Origin: Morinoia aosen
Taxonomy: Eukaryota > Arthropoda > Malacostraca > Amphipoda > Talitridae
Direction of reading: 5' to 3'
DNA: 64,000 bases
NCBI GenBank assembly: GCA_030386875.1
Contig: CM059567.1
Coordinates: 86,793,130 to 86,857,129 of the forward strand
Positions 45,988 to 57,562 of the stretch are shown here, one piece after another. The notes under the pieces are model-generated. The model made no database searches. It saw only the letters and a program-made list of their open reading frames with translations, and was not told where the DNA came from. The translations under genes and the position numbers were made by a program. The stretch's first letter is position 1. The number at the start of each line of letters is the position of its first letter.

Positions 45988-47842
45988 GGCGATGTATTGG
46001 TATCGGTCATTTTTACTGGTGTTGGTAAAATCCGGCCGATACTTTCCAATAACGCGTATATTATCATAAAAATGAAGGTCATAAATCATGAAAGTAAAAG
46101 TATGATCAAATAAAGAGCCTATTCATACCTAGTAAATTAGTTAGCTAACTGTTGAATTACAGTGTTTAATAAGGCCCGCTAACTGAATTCACTTCTTCGA
46201 CTTCCCGATGAGGCACGTACGGTCAGTAAGTGAAAGCTATGTAACATTAATAGTGGAAAACAGAAGCGACATATAATTATTATACTTAAACAACAAAACA
46301 GGCGAATCAAAATCAAACCAATTATGTAAATAAAGTTGAAGGTGTATTTTAAAGTTTTTGAAATTTAATGCAGAAAAAGCTGAAAATTCGATTTTTATTT
46401 ATCTTGTAAATCGTCAAATACTACAAAGCGAATAATTTTATTTTAATTTTAGCATATGAATCCCCGTACAGTAGGAATATAGCATTTTTCTTTAATTTAC
46501 GATGTTTGAAAAATTCACGAACAATCTTATAGTTAGTTGCGCGTGTTTGGATCTTTTTGGTTTCGGGGCCTATCGAATATTAATGTTTTTTTTTCGCCGA
46601 AGTATGTATTTTGGTGTGGAAAACACAAACATGCTAACTATTTTGTGGATAAATTATTGTTTTGGTCCACTTTTAGAACTACACCTTTTTCACTTCAAAT
46701 TAATCTAAGTCACGTTCAAATTAATCCGAGTAAAGTTCAAATTAATCCGAGTCAAGTTCAAATTAATCCAAGTCAAGTTCAAATTGATCCAAGTCAAGTT
46801 CAATTTAATCCAAGTCAAGTTCAATTTAATCCAAGTCAAGTTCAATTTAATCCAAGTCAAGTTCAAATTAATCCATGTCAAGTTCAAATTAATCCAAGTC
46901 AAGTCACCGATACTTTTACAATTTTATAAAAATATAATCATTATAAGCCCAACATGAGTAATGCAATAAAATTATTAACTAATGTATCTAATAATATAAC
47001 AATATTAACAATAAAGTTTTCGATTAGGAATAATAGAACTGCTCTAGCTTTGTTAACTATATTGTTGCAATAAAATAACAAAACGAAATCCTTGCAATAG
47101 ATGTTTCAAACCGTATTTCAAAGTAATGTAGACTAGTTGTAATAGCAAATGTTTTCAAAAGTAGACCGAAAAAATATTTTCTCCGCAATATGGTTTTCAT
47201 TTTCATGTTTTTCACACCAAAATACATACTTTGACGAAAAGAAAACATTAAAATTCGATAGGATCCGAAACCGGAGAGATGCGCTAACACGCAACCAACT
47301 ATAAGATTGTTCGTGATTTTTTTCAAACATCTTAAAATAGAAGAAAAATGCAAGATTTGTGATGAACGGCGATTTGCATGCTAAATTGAAATAAAATAAT
47401 TAGCTTTGTAATATTTTACGACCTACAAGCTCAATTAAAATAGAATTTTCAGTTATTTTTATGTTTAATTTATAAAAATTTTAAAATGCGCCTTCAACTA
47501 TATATGATAGGTTTAATTCTTGTTAGCTAAAAATGTTTTAGTTGTAAAAGTATAAACACTTTATGTCCCCACTGTGTATAACTATTTATGCCACAAAGTT
47601 TTGACAGACCGTCCGTGACATCGGGAATTCAACGTAGTAAATTCACTTAGCGGGCCTGATTAAACGATGTAATTCAACATTTAGCTAATTTACTTGGTAT
47701 GAATAGGCTTTTTAGTTGATTATACATTTCTTTAAACGAATTATGACCTTATTTTCCAGATAAAGTACGTATTGTTGGAAAGTATCGATGAAATATCGGC
47801 CAGATTTTGCCGCTACCGATATATCTGTACATCACTAGCCTA
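45988..47842. mobile_element. hAT-like foldback element with central minisatellite
   Basis: Left arm ~45988-46690 and right arm ~47150-47842 are diverged inverted copies: ggtatcggtcattttt / cgctaccgatatatctg, ccgatactttccaa / ttggaaagtatcg, gagcctattcatacc / ggtatgaataggc, gatgtttgaaaaa / tttttcaaacat, aagtatgtattttggtgtg / cacaccaaaatacatactt. The outer right end catcacta is the reverse of TAGTGATG, a hAT-type terminus with ATGTACxGATA words. The left end is degenerate and no TSD is clear. Mirror frames at 46502 (plus) and 47133/47057 (minus) are the same arm read twice. Confidence 0.8.
46691..46908. repeat. 21-bp minisatellite, about 10 units
   Basis: Unit caagttcaaattaatccaag + t with few variants, in the loop between the foldback arms. 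Because 21 is a multiple of three and the unit lacks stops, both strands show repetitive heptapeptide frames; these are not genes. Confidence 0.95.
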
Positions 47843-48558
47843 CGATCACGCAACGTTTGCTAGTAGGAAGCTCTTCAATTCAAAATATAATTCAACTCTA
47901 ACTCATCAATAATGCTAATGTTCATCAGGTGATTAAGGAGTTTTATTCGGTTAGTATTTACTTCAATGCGTTCACGGAAATCACGACCTCTGTTTTAAAG
48001 AATCACTAAAAGAGCTCATTACGAACGCTTTACACGAATGACATTTTGCTCGCTGATACGTAATTTTCAAGCTATAACATGAATTACGTTCAGGTTAATT
48101 TAGCATTATATATTCGGCTGCATCGTACCTGCATTCTTGAAATACGCCCGATATTTTGGCGGTAACCATCAGTGTCAGTATGGCTAAGTTAAGTTATTTT
48201 AGGTTAGTTTATTCAGCTAATCTAACGTTACCTAATCTAATTTAACCTAGCATCACGTCATGCTGTATTACATCATATTTACGTGTCCGTTTCTCCGCTT
48301 TTATATACAAAATTCCTATTACTTCGCAGGTTAATAACTCAAACATTATGCATTAGTGAGCAAAATATCATTCATTTAAAACGTTCTTAAATGTGTTCCT
48401 TTGGAGATTCTTTGAAAGAGAATTCTTAATTTCCGCGAACGAATTTAAGTAAATATTGATGTTTTTTTCTTTACACATCGTTTTTCCGTAATTTTATAAC
48501 GCCGCTCGTCAGATATTTATTGATGTTTAATTTTCTTACTAATAAATTGAAAACTATT
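47843..48558. other. No gene; CCTAA-type stretch at 48195-48255
   Basis: ttaggttagttt and ctaatctaacgttacctaat words, degenerate telomere-like. Otherwise AT-rich. Confidence 0.45.
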
Positions 48559-48606
48559 GATGTACAGATAATAGAAAAAGGCCGATACCGAAACTATCGG
48601 TACATC
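48559..48606. repeat. Short hairpin resembling hAT-like termini
   Basis: gatgtacagata (48559-48570) and tatcggtacatc (48595-48606) are imperfect inverted repeats 24 bases apart, with ccgataccg between. They match the terminal words of the foldback at 47842, so this is likely a tiny deletion relic of the same family. Confidence 0.65.
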
Positions 48607-50052
48607 CAAATTGAAAATATTGCATATTGTTTCTTGTCAAAGGTTTCTCAAGTGGAATTATACTGCAACTTAGAAGTTTAAAGCTAAATTGTGTTAACAC
48701 TTACTGTAAAATAAGAAAGGAATTAATAGTGAATAAACACATCATTACTATTCATTACAATTCATTCACACTAAAAAATCATTCAGACGACAAGGTTGAA
48801 GGCACTTGTTGTCTCAATCGTCACCTTCATCGGCGCTTGACAACATGCCATACCGGCATAACGTCTTCAATGGAATAAGAAACTCACTTGAGAGCGAACA
48901 CCTTATACCTTTTCAGAGCAAAAATTGTTTCAAAAATAAGATACACTCTAACGTACTACACACTTGCACTGAAATACATTCTGACATTGCTTGAAACTTA
49001 TTAAATGAGTCAGAAACCAGCACCACATCTGAGACGCACAACTGCCAAAGCACAATTCAAATAACTGCCGCCGCCCGGCCGCCGTGAAACTTCGTAGGAG
49101 CTTGCCATCTTGCCGACTCGCGCGAGCAGTGTTGCCATCTCTAACTCGAGTGCAGATAAAATTTTTGGCTAAGATGAATAACAGGATAGTATTATTTAAA
49201 TAAATGATTAAATTGCATTTAAATACCTTATTACATTATAAATATCCGCAAGTTAAAGTTTTAGGTAAATTTACCAATTTTTTAGCTGACAGCTTTGACT
49301 AGCAAGTATTCCTCGGTAGCTACCAACTGTAATTTTCATGGCAAATGAATTTTGCTGTCTGAGAGTGCTCAAGAATGTTGGCATGTACGATTTTCCATGA
49401 GAATGTTTTTTATCTCTCATTTGAGAGTAATTTGAACTCAATAGGTGAATCATTTCAAAAGTTACGAGTGGTAGACTGAAATCTAAAGTTGCGCTCAAGA
49501 AATTCTAAAGGAATTTCTGTAGTTTCCAGAAGACCGTTCCCATACAGTCTCCGCTGCAGCCTGACAGTATTATGTCCTATGAAAAGTTTAACTTTTTAAG
49601 CTATTAGTGTCTTAAAAATTTATAATTATCGGCTTATTCAATGTATTCATCGTATTTTGATTTTTATCGTAGGTATCTCTCACTATTTCGAGACGGTATC
49701 TAAATAATAAACCGATGAACAGTTATTCTCTTATTAAACTATTGCATTTCTTTTAATATTGTTATCATTGTCACAATTTACTTCTGTTTGTAGGCTATTA
49801 CGTGTAGTTTTTCATCCACGTATTCTTTAAGATTTTTGTCTATCATGGATCTGTCCAAATTGTGCGAGCATTGAATTAATTTTCGATTTATCTGCAAGCC
49901 TTTTTTAAAATGAGCCAAGAGCTTGAAACGTTCATATGAATTCGTTTTTAAAATGGATCTTCTCTATCGCCTGCTTTACGGACTGTTTTTTCTTGCATGA
50001 GATTTGCTCATATAATTGTTCTGCCAATTAAACATATTTTATTAGGCTTGAT
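48607..50052. other. No gene recognised
   Basis: Includes a GC-rich patch near 49065-49150 (gccgccgcccggccgcc) without a supported frame. Short frames at 48627, 48806 and 49271 are not convincing. Confidence 0.4.
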
Positions 50053-50068
50053 TGGAATAAAACATCCT

Positions 50069-50415
50069 CTCAGGGGGATACAACTATTGTATATGTGGGA
50101 ATTAGCGCTCCCAGGGGAAAAATGTGAGGGCCCGAGCTGAGAGTTAGATAGGGCTTCGTTTTGTTGAAATAAAATGATTTTGTTGGGTGAAGGACCACCT
50201 TTTTTCGATTCACTACTGCACGGTTTTTCAGCACCTCGGACTTTTTTCCTCAACTTTTATCCTATTTCATGAACTTCTTTCTCATCTTACTCTCATATTC
50301 TGCTTAGATTCCTCATTCTCTTATCTCCATACTGAATGGTGCCTTCCTCCTTCCTCTCCGATTCGCTCTATGTGTTTGCCTTTTAGGGAGGCATTAACAA
50401 ACTTATAATCTAATC
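50069..50415 (+). mobile_element. SINE-like element, plus strand, 16-bp TSD
   Basis: A 347-base unit between exact 16-bp direct repeats tggaataaaacatcct at 50053-50068 and 50416-50431. Head ctcagggggatacaac, body gggaattagcgctcccagg and gggcccgagctgagagttag, a mid block ggtgaaggaccacctttttt, then ctccatactgaatggtgcct and a (taatc) tail. It is the opposite-strand relative of 17963-18334. A-box/B-box promoter words are not evident, so a non-tRNA or LINE-3'-end origin is possible. Confidence 0.87.
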
Positions 50416-50619
50416 TGGAATAAAACATCCTATTCATAGAGGCCTGAATATTTTAATTTTTATCTCAGTGTGAAAGGTTTTATAATTAGTAAAGCAAAAA
50501 TTTAAAATTCCAGAATAGCTTTTTATATTTATTTCATTATTATTTTGTTCATTTCATTTCAAAATTAAGAGGTTATTTAACATAGATTAATTTTAGTTGC
50601 TTGAGGGCATGAGAAACAA

Positions 50620-50811
50620 GTGCCAGAAAAACACGGTATCAGCGATTCTGAGCCAGATGGCCGTCCTTGGCCAAGTCAACCTCGAATCGCTACTAGATAC
50701 CGCGAGTTAAAGACGGTGTATGGACGGGAGGCCGCGGATGGCAGTGCCGATCATAACATGCTCGTAAATTGGGCGGTGTACCGTTGTTTTATCGGTCGGA
50801 TGGCCGAATGA
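50620..50811 (+). other. 63-codon frame in GC-richer DNA, unassigned
   Basis: Reads M-P-E-K-H-G-I-S-D-S-E-P-D-G-R-P-W-P-S-Q-P with balanced composition. It lies directly inside the right copy of the 39-bp inverted repeat, so may be part of a transposon end. No domain recognised. Confidence 0.2.
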
Positions 50812-50843
50812 CCAATAAATCGCGGATAATAAGCCCTGTCAAC

Positions 50844-50882
50844 CATATTCCACCGGTGCACCGTCCTTGATTTTCAATAGGG
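50844..50882 (-). repeat. 39-bp inverted repeat, right copy
   Basis: Reverse complement of 44897-44935 with one mismatch. A shorter match (gccctattgaaaatc) also occurs at 51490-51504. Confidence 0.85.
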
Positions 50883-52605
50883 CAATGCAACCCAGAACGC
50901 AAATGCATTTTGAGACTACAGCACATATTTGATACCAATTTAAGGTGAAACTTTCTTTACTAATTTTCTGCTTCCCACAAGTGGGTCATTTAAATTTTAG
51001 ATACTGAATTTTTAGCCATGGTTTCAGTCTTGGGAGAATCTCTCAGCACAATACAGGCTGAGGCATACACTTCACCTCGCATTTGGTTGAATGATGCCAC
51101 ATTTTTCGCATAGTGTATCACATGAACATTGAACAGCTCTCAGAAGACTTTATTTTTAGCACATTAATACGACATTTTTATTCCATAATTGTCTTCTTAT
51201 TGAACGTGGTTGTATGAAATGCGAGTGCTTTGCCTTTTTTAAGCAATAAAAATAGTTGAACAATTTTTAACCCGTGGGAAATAGGTAATTTTCAAAATGT
51301 AATGACTTATTAAATTACGTTGTATTGCATCAAATAATTTCAATGCAATAACTTATTTACAGAAGAATAATTCAATTCCCGTTTACATTCGTCTCAATTA
51401 CCGAACTATTTTTATTTTCAAAACTGGTAGATCTAAAGTAAAAATATTGGAAACCTTAAGGGTAAAATATCACTGAACGGATTTTTTACGCCCTATTGAA
51501 AATCTTCAGACTAGTCTAAGCATTTTAACATTTGAAATCACAGCATTTTTCATTTTACTGATCTTCCACACTGTACAGCAAAATTTAGATATAGTGAAAC
51601 GCAATGTGAAGACAGCAAGACACTCTATTTATGTATGAGGAAAATATTGTTTTATACGTGTTCAGTAAGGAAAATCAACTATAATTAGTGTAAGATCAGT
51701 AGGTTACTTGCATTCTAATGTCTGATTCATACTAAACAAATTAACAATCATAAATGGGTTTAGGTAAATAAAAGGCTGGTCTAACGCAAGCTGAACAGTC
51801 AAGCTAAATTAAAAGTTGTATTTATCGTGAATTTTTTCAACAGAATGGTTAAGGAAGTATAACTGCTCACAATTACGATTAAAAGAAAATTATTTAGTAA
51901 ATTTTCAGGAATTGTTAGATAAGGTTCCACTTAATGAAGACTTTTATTAGTCAAAGCCAAACAGTTGAAGCGTGTAGTCGGTCCCTTTACCTCAAATATG
52001 GAGCCGGTCTCTGCAACATTACCCCGGCAAGGAGCAGTTTCATATCATGCTGCAATGCAAGCGTCCACTTGCGATTGCGTCCCTATAAAACAAGTAAAAT
52101 GAAATAAAATAATTTTCAGTTTTAAATAACGCCGATGAAGGCGGAGAATCTCCGGAAGAAAACAGAATCTCTGTATTAAAACTGAAGAACTTTGACATTA
52201 TATTTCTGCAAAAAACATACTTGAGACCGTCTCATTCTAGTAGTATTATTTTCGACAGCAGAAATGATTCCTATGAAAGAGGATAGGAGAGCATCTCGGT
52301 GTATAAATGTACAGTATAATTCACAGAGCTTGAACAGTATAACAGGAAGAGCCTCTACACAGTTCTTTGATCGTGCTACGTAACGATTTGTCATTTAAGA
52401 AACGCTCCAACCTACTACGTGTGTATTTTGAAGCATACTAAAAAAAAGAATAAAGTTTTTTCTATACGGTTTCCATTGGTATTAAGTTGGGTGCAAAATG
52501 ATTTAGAAGGCAAAAATTTTTTTCGGAAAATTATAAAACATTTTCACCGCAATTTTTTGAAGCCAAGTCTCCAAAACTGCACGCCGTAAATCGCACTTCC
52601 ACGAG
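50883..52605. other. No gene recognised
   Basis: AT-rich DNA. The minus frame at 52176-52394 has no known domain. Confidence 0.4.
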
Positions 52606-52623
52606 ACACCGATATATCGGTGT
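52606..52623. other. Perfect 18-bp palindrome
   Basis: acaccgatatatcggtgt. Contains the same CGATA/TATCG words as the hAT-like termini at 47842 and 48559, so may be a fused end relic. Confidence 0.7.
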
Positions 52624-54317
52624 GGCGGTGCTTACCTTCGACCCCCAGTCTGTATAAAATAAAGGCTAGGAATTGAAGCTACATCTTACTATGAAGTATC
52701 GGGTGCGTCAAATTTCCAATATTTGGCTTGGAAGCCTAGAGGACGAGGTTTTCATTTTGAGGAAGTCAGTGTTGAGAGTGTTAGACGCAGGTGTTACACC
52801 CACGGCACATCCGTTCCAGATTGGTGCTTCGATAACGGTCTTCAGGATCGTTAAGGTATAAATATTGCAATTTTAAGTCTAAACATGCTATTGACTCTAC
52901 AATATCAATCCAATATTTTTACTCTTCTGTTTACACATTGTTTCTCAAATTTCGACAAATTCAGGAGCTCCTGAAATACTGACTGTCACAGTGCTTTCAA
53001 CTAAACATATCTGACTGAATTGAAAAAAAGGCTACATACTTTCAGCTAAAAGAAGAAATTCCTTTATCTATCTCACTATAACCTTTACTCGTTAGAATTT
53101 GTAGTTTTTATTAGCATCATTTCAACCACCGCCGTTATTCTGTTGCAGTCATTTGTTTTTCACGGACCGTAAAAAAGGACGGCACTATCACCTGAGAGTG
53201 AACTTCGAAAATCGCATTAGGGCACAAATTAGACAAGAAATGAAGAATATGAGTTTTTACACTGAGGGTGCCATATGTACGTGGCACGTTGGAGCAGTCG
53301 AGGGTTAATGATATTCACGGTAGAGTAGCACACCAGCAGATGCTCAATTTTAGTAGACTCACGGAGAGCTACGTTCGAGCATCTTGCCGTACAATGACTT
53401 CCGCCGTGACAGAAGTATGTCCCCGACTACCTATATTTTATCCATGTGTCAGACGGACCAAGCGCAGAAGCAGCGGTTACCTAAAAATAATAGCATACAA
53501 AATAATAGCTGCCAACGACGTTTGTGTATTGCGCGAACCGACCCAGTTTTGTCCAACCATAGCGCCTATTTTAGATTCTGCTGCGACGTAAGCTACGGCG
53601 TACGTTACAGCGCTCATTTCAAAACACACAGTGGTAAGAAGCGGAGCCGAACTCACTGCGCCAAACTGCGTGCTTGCCGGAGGTGAATTTTAACTGCGTA
53701 GGAAGCACACTTAAATGCCCATTGAGTTTTATAAGAGTTAACGTTGACGGATGATTTAAACACTCAACAATAACACGTTGGATACTTCGGCTTCATACTC
53801 TAATGATTAAATGTTGTAGAAATTTCTTCTTTGTTGCGATTGTTAGGCCAGAGGCAAACATAAGTCGACTAGTGCCTTGTAATTTAAACGGAAGGAAAAT
53901 AATGCTTCTCGCAAATAACTGAGCTCTCCTATCACAGATACTTGAGAAACATACTTCCGTCTCGGATTCCAAAATTTCATTAGCTCGATTACGTTTCGGC
54001 TCAAATTTTCGACGCTTGAAAAACAGCTTGAAACATCTTTAAAGCTCTACCAGATCAAACTCCATGAACTGCCGAAAAATATGCGCATCTGAAAAACTGT
54101 GTGCAAACCCCAACTTGAATAATTTAAATCAGCAGATCCTGACTTTTCTATTATCCCTGAAAATATCAGTAAGATCCCTCTGGGATAAAAAGCCTCTGAA
54201 AAACGGCCCTAAGAATCTCTGAAATAGCGACAACTATCAAAGTTGGCTTCCAAGAAGGACCAGCCTAAATAATTCGCAATCGGGCCGAACAGGATTCGCC
54301 CACCTAAATAACCTATA
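52624..54317. other. No gene recognised
   Basis: Overlapping frames of 107 and 100 codons at 53268-53686 lie in GC-richer DNA but read as unrelated Arg/Cys-rich sequence in both, with no domain. Confidence 0.35.
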
Positions 54318-54345
54318 TATATAACTGGCGCCCAACGTGGATTCG
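54318..54345 (+). other. LTR-element leader-like motif (fossil)
   Basis: tggcgcccaacgtgg resembles the tRNA primer-binding site that follows the 5' LTR in many Ty3/gypsy-type elements. No pol domain or matching LTR pair is seen, so at most a relic. Confidence 0.3.
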
Positions 54346-54621
54346 CCGCCCTAACTATTCAACAGCGATGTATGTAAGTAGCGGAGAAAAGGAGTGTGTA
54401 TTTAAAAATTAGGATTTAATTTAGAAGAGAAATGAATGAAAATCCATTTGAACTTTTTTGTCATCAAAGAATAATATCCCCAAGCCATAATATAATGGCG
54501 TACATGGAATTCGCCAGGCAGCAGTCCTATTTTATCGATTTCTTGTTCAGAGGGGTGCCTAAGTGAATGTGAAACTCGTGTTCAAAAGGGACCAAAATAC
54601 TTCTCATATTTAACTGTTTCA

Positions 54622-54930
54622 GTATGCTTCTGATAGAAAGCGATGCTTCCAAGTTTATCATTCTGAAGCATGGAGAAGTAAAGTACACTGCAGCAGTGAA
54701 GGGGGTTTTTGGAACAAAGTTCTACTCTAAAAATCCTCGTAAGGTTCCAAACCAAAAGGCATTTCGACGAGTCTTCGGAAATGCCACGAGGAGCCTGTCG
54801 ATGACTCGTTGAAATGCCTTTTGGCTTGGAACCTAACGAGGATTTTCAAGGTAGAACTTTGTTCCAAAAACCCTCTTCACTGCGACAGTGTACTTGTTTT
54901 TTCAATACTTCAGAATGATGAATTTGGATT
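54622..54930. repeat. Foldback inverted repeat, ~113-base arms
   Basis: Left arm ~54660-54770 (ttctgaagcatggagaagta ... ggcatttcgacgagtc) pairs with right arm ~54803-54918 (gactcgttgaaatgcc ... aatacttcagaa). Similarity extends weakly outward (aagtttatcattctg / cagaatgatgaattt). High arm identity and a ~35-base loop suggest a small MITE-type foldback. Confidence 0.85.
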
Positions 54931-55179
54931 TTTCGGCACAAAAGGGAGAATTTTTCCTGAAAGTGAACTTCTGGTGTGCAGGGGAAATTTTCAAAGTCGA
55001 GTTGTATTAAATGCCACGTAGACAGCAACATATTCCACGCATCCGGTATCAAATCTACGGAATAATAAAGCCCCCTATGTTGAGAGCTGGAAAACCTTTG
55101 GTGGTGTTAGTTTTTTTGTTTACCTCACCAGATTTTGAACTATTCAAAATTTTCACACATGCTGGATTACCCAGTATCT

Positions 55180-55600
55180 TGATTGATTCGCTGTGGCCCG
55201 TTCGTGCAGGGCGCTATCATTAAAATACCCATGGAGGCCAGCAAACCTCCCCAGCTTGTCGGCTGCTTCACCTACACGATACGATGTATCGCGTCTGCCA
55301 CCACTTGATTCACATAAGCCGAAAAGCGTCCGTTCAGTTACTGCTCTCTGCTTTTACACGTACGCGTCTTTCTCCTCTCGAAAGTTCCAGAACCTTCCCT
55401 CTACATAATCTTGGCGTCTCGCTCTTTGATTGGTCGAACCCTTGTTCGCTGTTGCCACTCCCTCTTTGCGGCTAATTTCCGGGTGCCTATTGGTTATCGT
55501 GATGCGGATCTCTTCCCTTCAATCCCCCAATTAACCCCTCAATGGGTAAAGCGCGTAGTTTCGCGCGCTTTTCGCATTATTGTATTTTTGTATAAAAATA
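55180..55600 (+). promoter_or_regulatory. GC-richer promoter-like block
   Basis: A CpG-containing, less AT-rich block with two inverted CCAAT words (gattggtcgaa at ~55426; ctattggttat at ~55488), a gcgcg-rich hairpin (aaagcgcg ... cgcgcttt at ~55550) and TATAAAAAT at ~55589. Short frames inside are unassigned. The combination resembles a core promoter reading rightwards, but it could equally be part of a GC-richer repeat. Confidence 0.25.
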
Positions 55601-55910
55601 TTTCAATCGTGAGTTCTACATATTTTTCGAGGTGGTTTAACATATTTTTTATCATCCACACTTGGAAAAATTTTCAAGGAATGTGTTAAGTGTACACAGT
55701 AAATAATGATACACATGTTTTTGCTGGCATGCTTACTTGGTCACGCTCATTTAGAGGCCCGATTAATTACCATATCTGTGATGGTAGTTTCACCAGTGCA
55801 CATGTACAAGAATATTTTAATCGCAGATGTCACAAGTATTAGGATGGATATATTTGTTAGTCATCCACACGTGGAAGATTTATCTATGTATGAAGAAATT
55901 GAATATCGTC
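55587..55910 (+). repeat. Diverged tandem duplication (~217 bp apart)
   Basis: gtataaaaatatttcaatcg ... atcatccacacttggaa (55587-55680) matches gtacaagaatattttaatcg ... gtcatccacacgtggaa (55804-55880). The frame 55706-55963 spans the second copy (M-I-H-M-F-L-L-A-C-L-L-G-H-A-H start, signal-like), but repeat context makes a gene doubtful. Confidence 0.55.
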
Positions 55911-55963
55911 ATTTTTGGTGGGATTTGATTCCATTTGACCGTCCATGCTGTTTTCAGAAATAA

Positions 55964-57560
55964 CGTGAGCGTGATTGAACACCCTGCTTACAGTAGCAGG
56001 ATAAAAAAATTCTATTTCAATTTCATGTTACTGATAATTAAAGTTTTTCGCTGTTATTTAACAGTTACTTACTCCAGGGGATGACTTTGGAAGGCGAAAC
56101 TAGTGTAAAGTTTGGTTTTGAAATAAATTTTTCGTGAACACCAATCTCCGTAAAGAAATTGTAACTCTTCTTTTACCTCAAAGAGAGAAAGTGATACGCG
56201 GTGATGGTGGAATGCTTTAATATTTTTCTACTTTATAATATTTTCCCTGATATTTTCTACTAAATTTTTTCTATTCATTCTGCAAGCAGTTTTGATACAA
56301 ATTAAAAAAGGGGTCTTCAATTGACAGTTTGTTGAAACAAAAATGCAAATCCTGAAATATTTTACTCGAATGCTATGAATTCGAATAATCACCATAGTTT
56401 GGATGAACGCAGACGGCAAGGTGCTAGTCAAACATCGATGAAAAATTTACAAAACGAGAATTTTCAGAGCAAATCGTACCCACAAACATATCAGCACAGC
56501 TTGTGCAACGTGCATGGCACACCCTCTGCTTACCATATGAAAAAAGTTATCAATTAAACAACAGAGACAATATAGTATAGCAGTGTTAGACACTGGAACT
56601 TCGAAGATTGTTAATTATTTATTGCTATGGAAATTTTGGGAAGATCAGGAGAGCAATTCGCACCCGGTGGGAAGAAACATCTCCTAATAATAAGTGATTG
56701 GAAGTCCCCAAAAATAAATGTGAAATTTAAAGTCACCCTCAAGCTATTAATACTGTTAGGAACCTACCTATTTGTTTCACTGGTTTGGAGATAATAGGCT
56801 GTCGAGTGAGGAAAACAGAAAAAGAACGCTTCATTCTCTACTATGCCGGAGTTGATTCGGTGGAGATTATTAGTGAAAGTTTAATGAAGATTTCAAAGTT
56901 TAAAAGTTTAAAAGTAAAAGATTAATGACAGTTTAAAGAAAGAGAGTGAAATAGTTTAAGTAGTGTGGTAATTATTAACTTTAACGAAGCCTAAAGCCTC
57001 TGTTCGTTTAATAAACCGTTACATTTAGAAAATCACGTTTAGAAGGGCCATCACCTACTAGTTTACAAAGTGACATTACGTTTTGAATCCCTCAACTATA
57101 ACGTATTGTAGCTCAACATCGAACAGTTGTCTCAAGTCTCAACTTACATGACAGAAAAATCACAAAAAAAAACTTCTCACCCAAGCGTGAGCTGAAGAAA
57201 AAGAAACAGAAGCTCAAAGAAACCACTTTCGTTTAACTGAACCAAGCGAAATCCATGTCACAGAGAAATAAATTAGAGAAACAGAAGAAAAGTTGAGTAA
57301 GCCACATACGGCTTGCTCAGCTACTACCGTTTGTCCCTGAGGCGCGCACTCTTCTCTTCCGTGCAACGGGTTAAACTGGAACTTTTCTGGCGCACCTCGT
57401 ACGTATAGTACCACACCCAACGATTTAAGAGTGGTGTACTTTACTAGTACGTATTCAACAATGATAATCTTGTTCTTTTTTTATGTGCCAAGGTCTTCAC
57501 TTGTCACTGTCCATGTTCTACTTTCAGAAATAATGTAGAGTAAAATTAAACATTCTGTAT
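55964..57560. other. No gene recognised
   Basis: AT-rich. The word tttcagaaataa followed by related DNA occurs at ~55952 and ~57524, a weak direct repeat. Frames at 56228, 56375 and 57214 unassigned. Confidence 0.4.
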
Positions 57561-57562
57561 TA

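Noticed and set aside
46537-46929. Heptapeptide-repeat protein frames over the 21-bp minisatellite
   Set aside because: The unit length is a multiple of three without stops, so open frames on both strands are automatic.
53266-57412. Possible inverted repeat between ~53266-53340 and ~57340-57412 (shared V-R-G and H-G-R words in translation)
   Set aside because: Nucleotide similarity is weak and gapped; no borders or target duplication could be placed.
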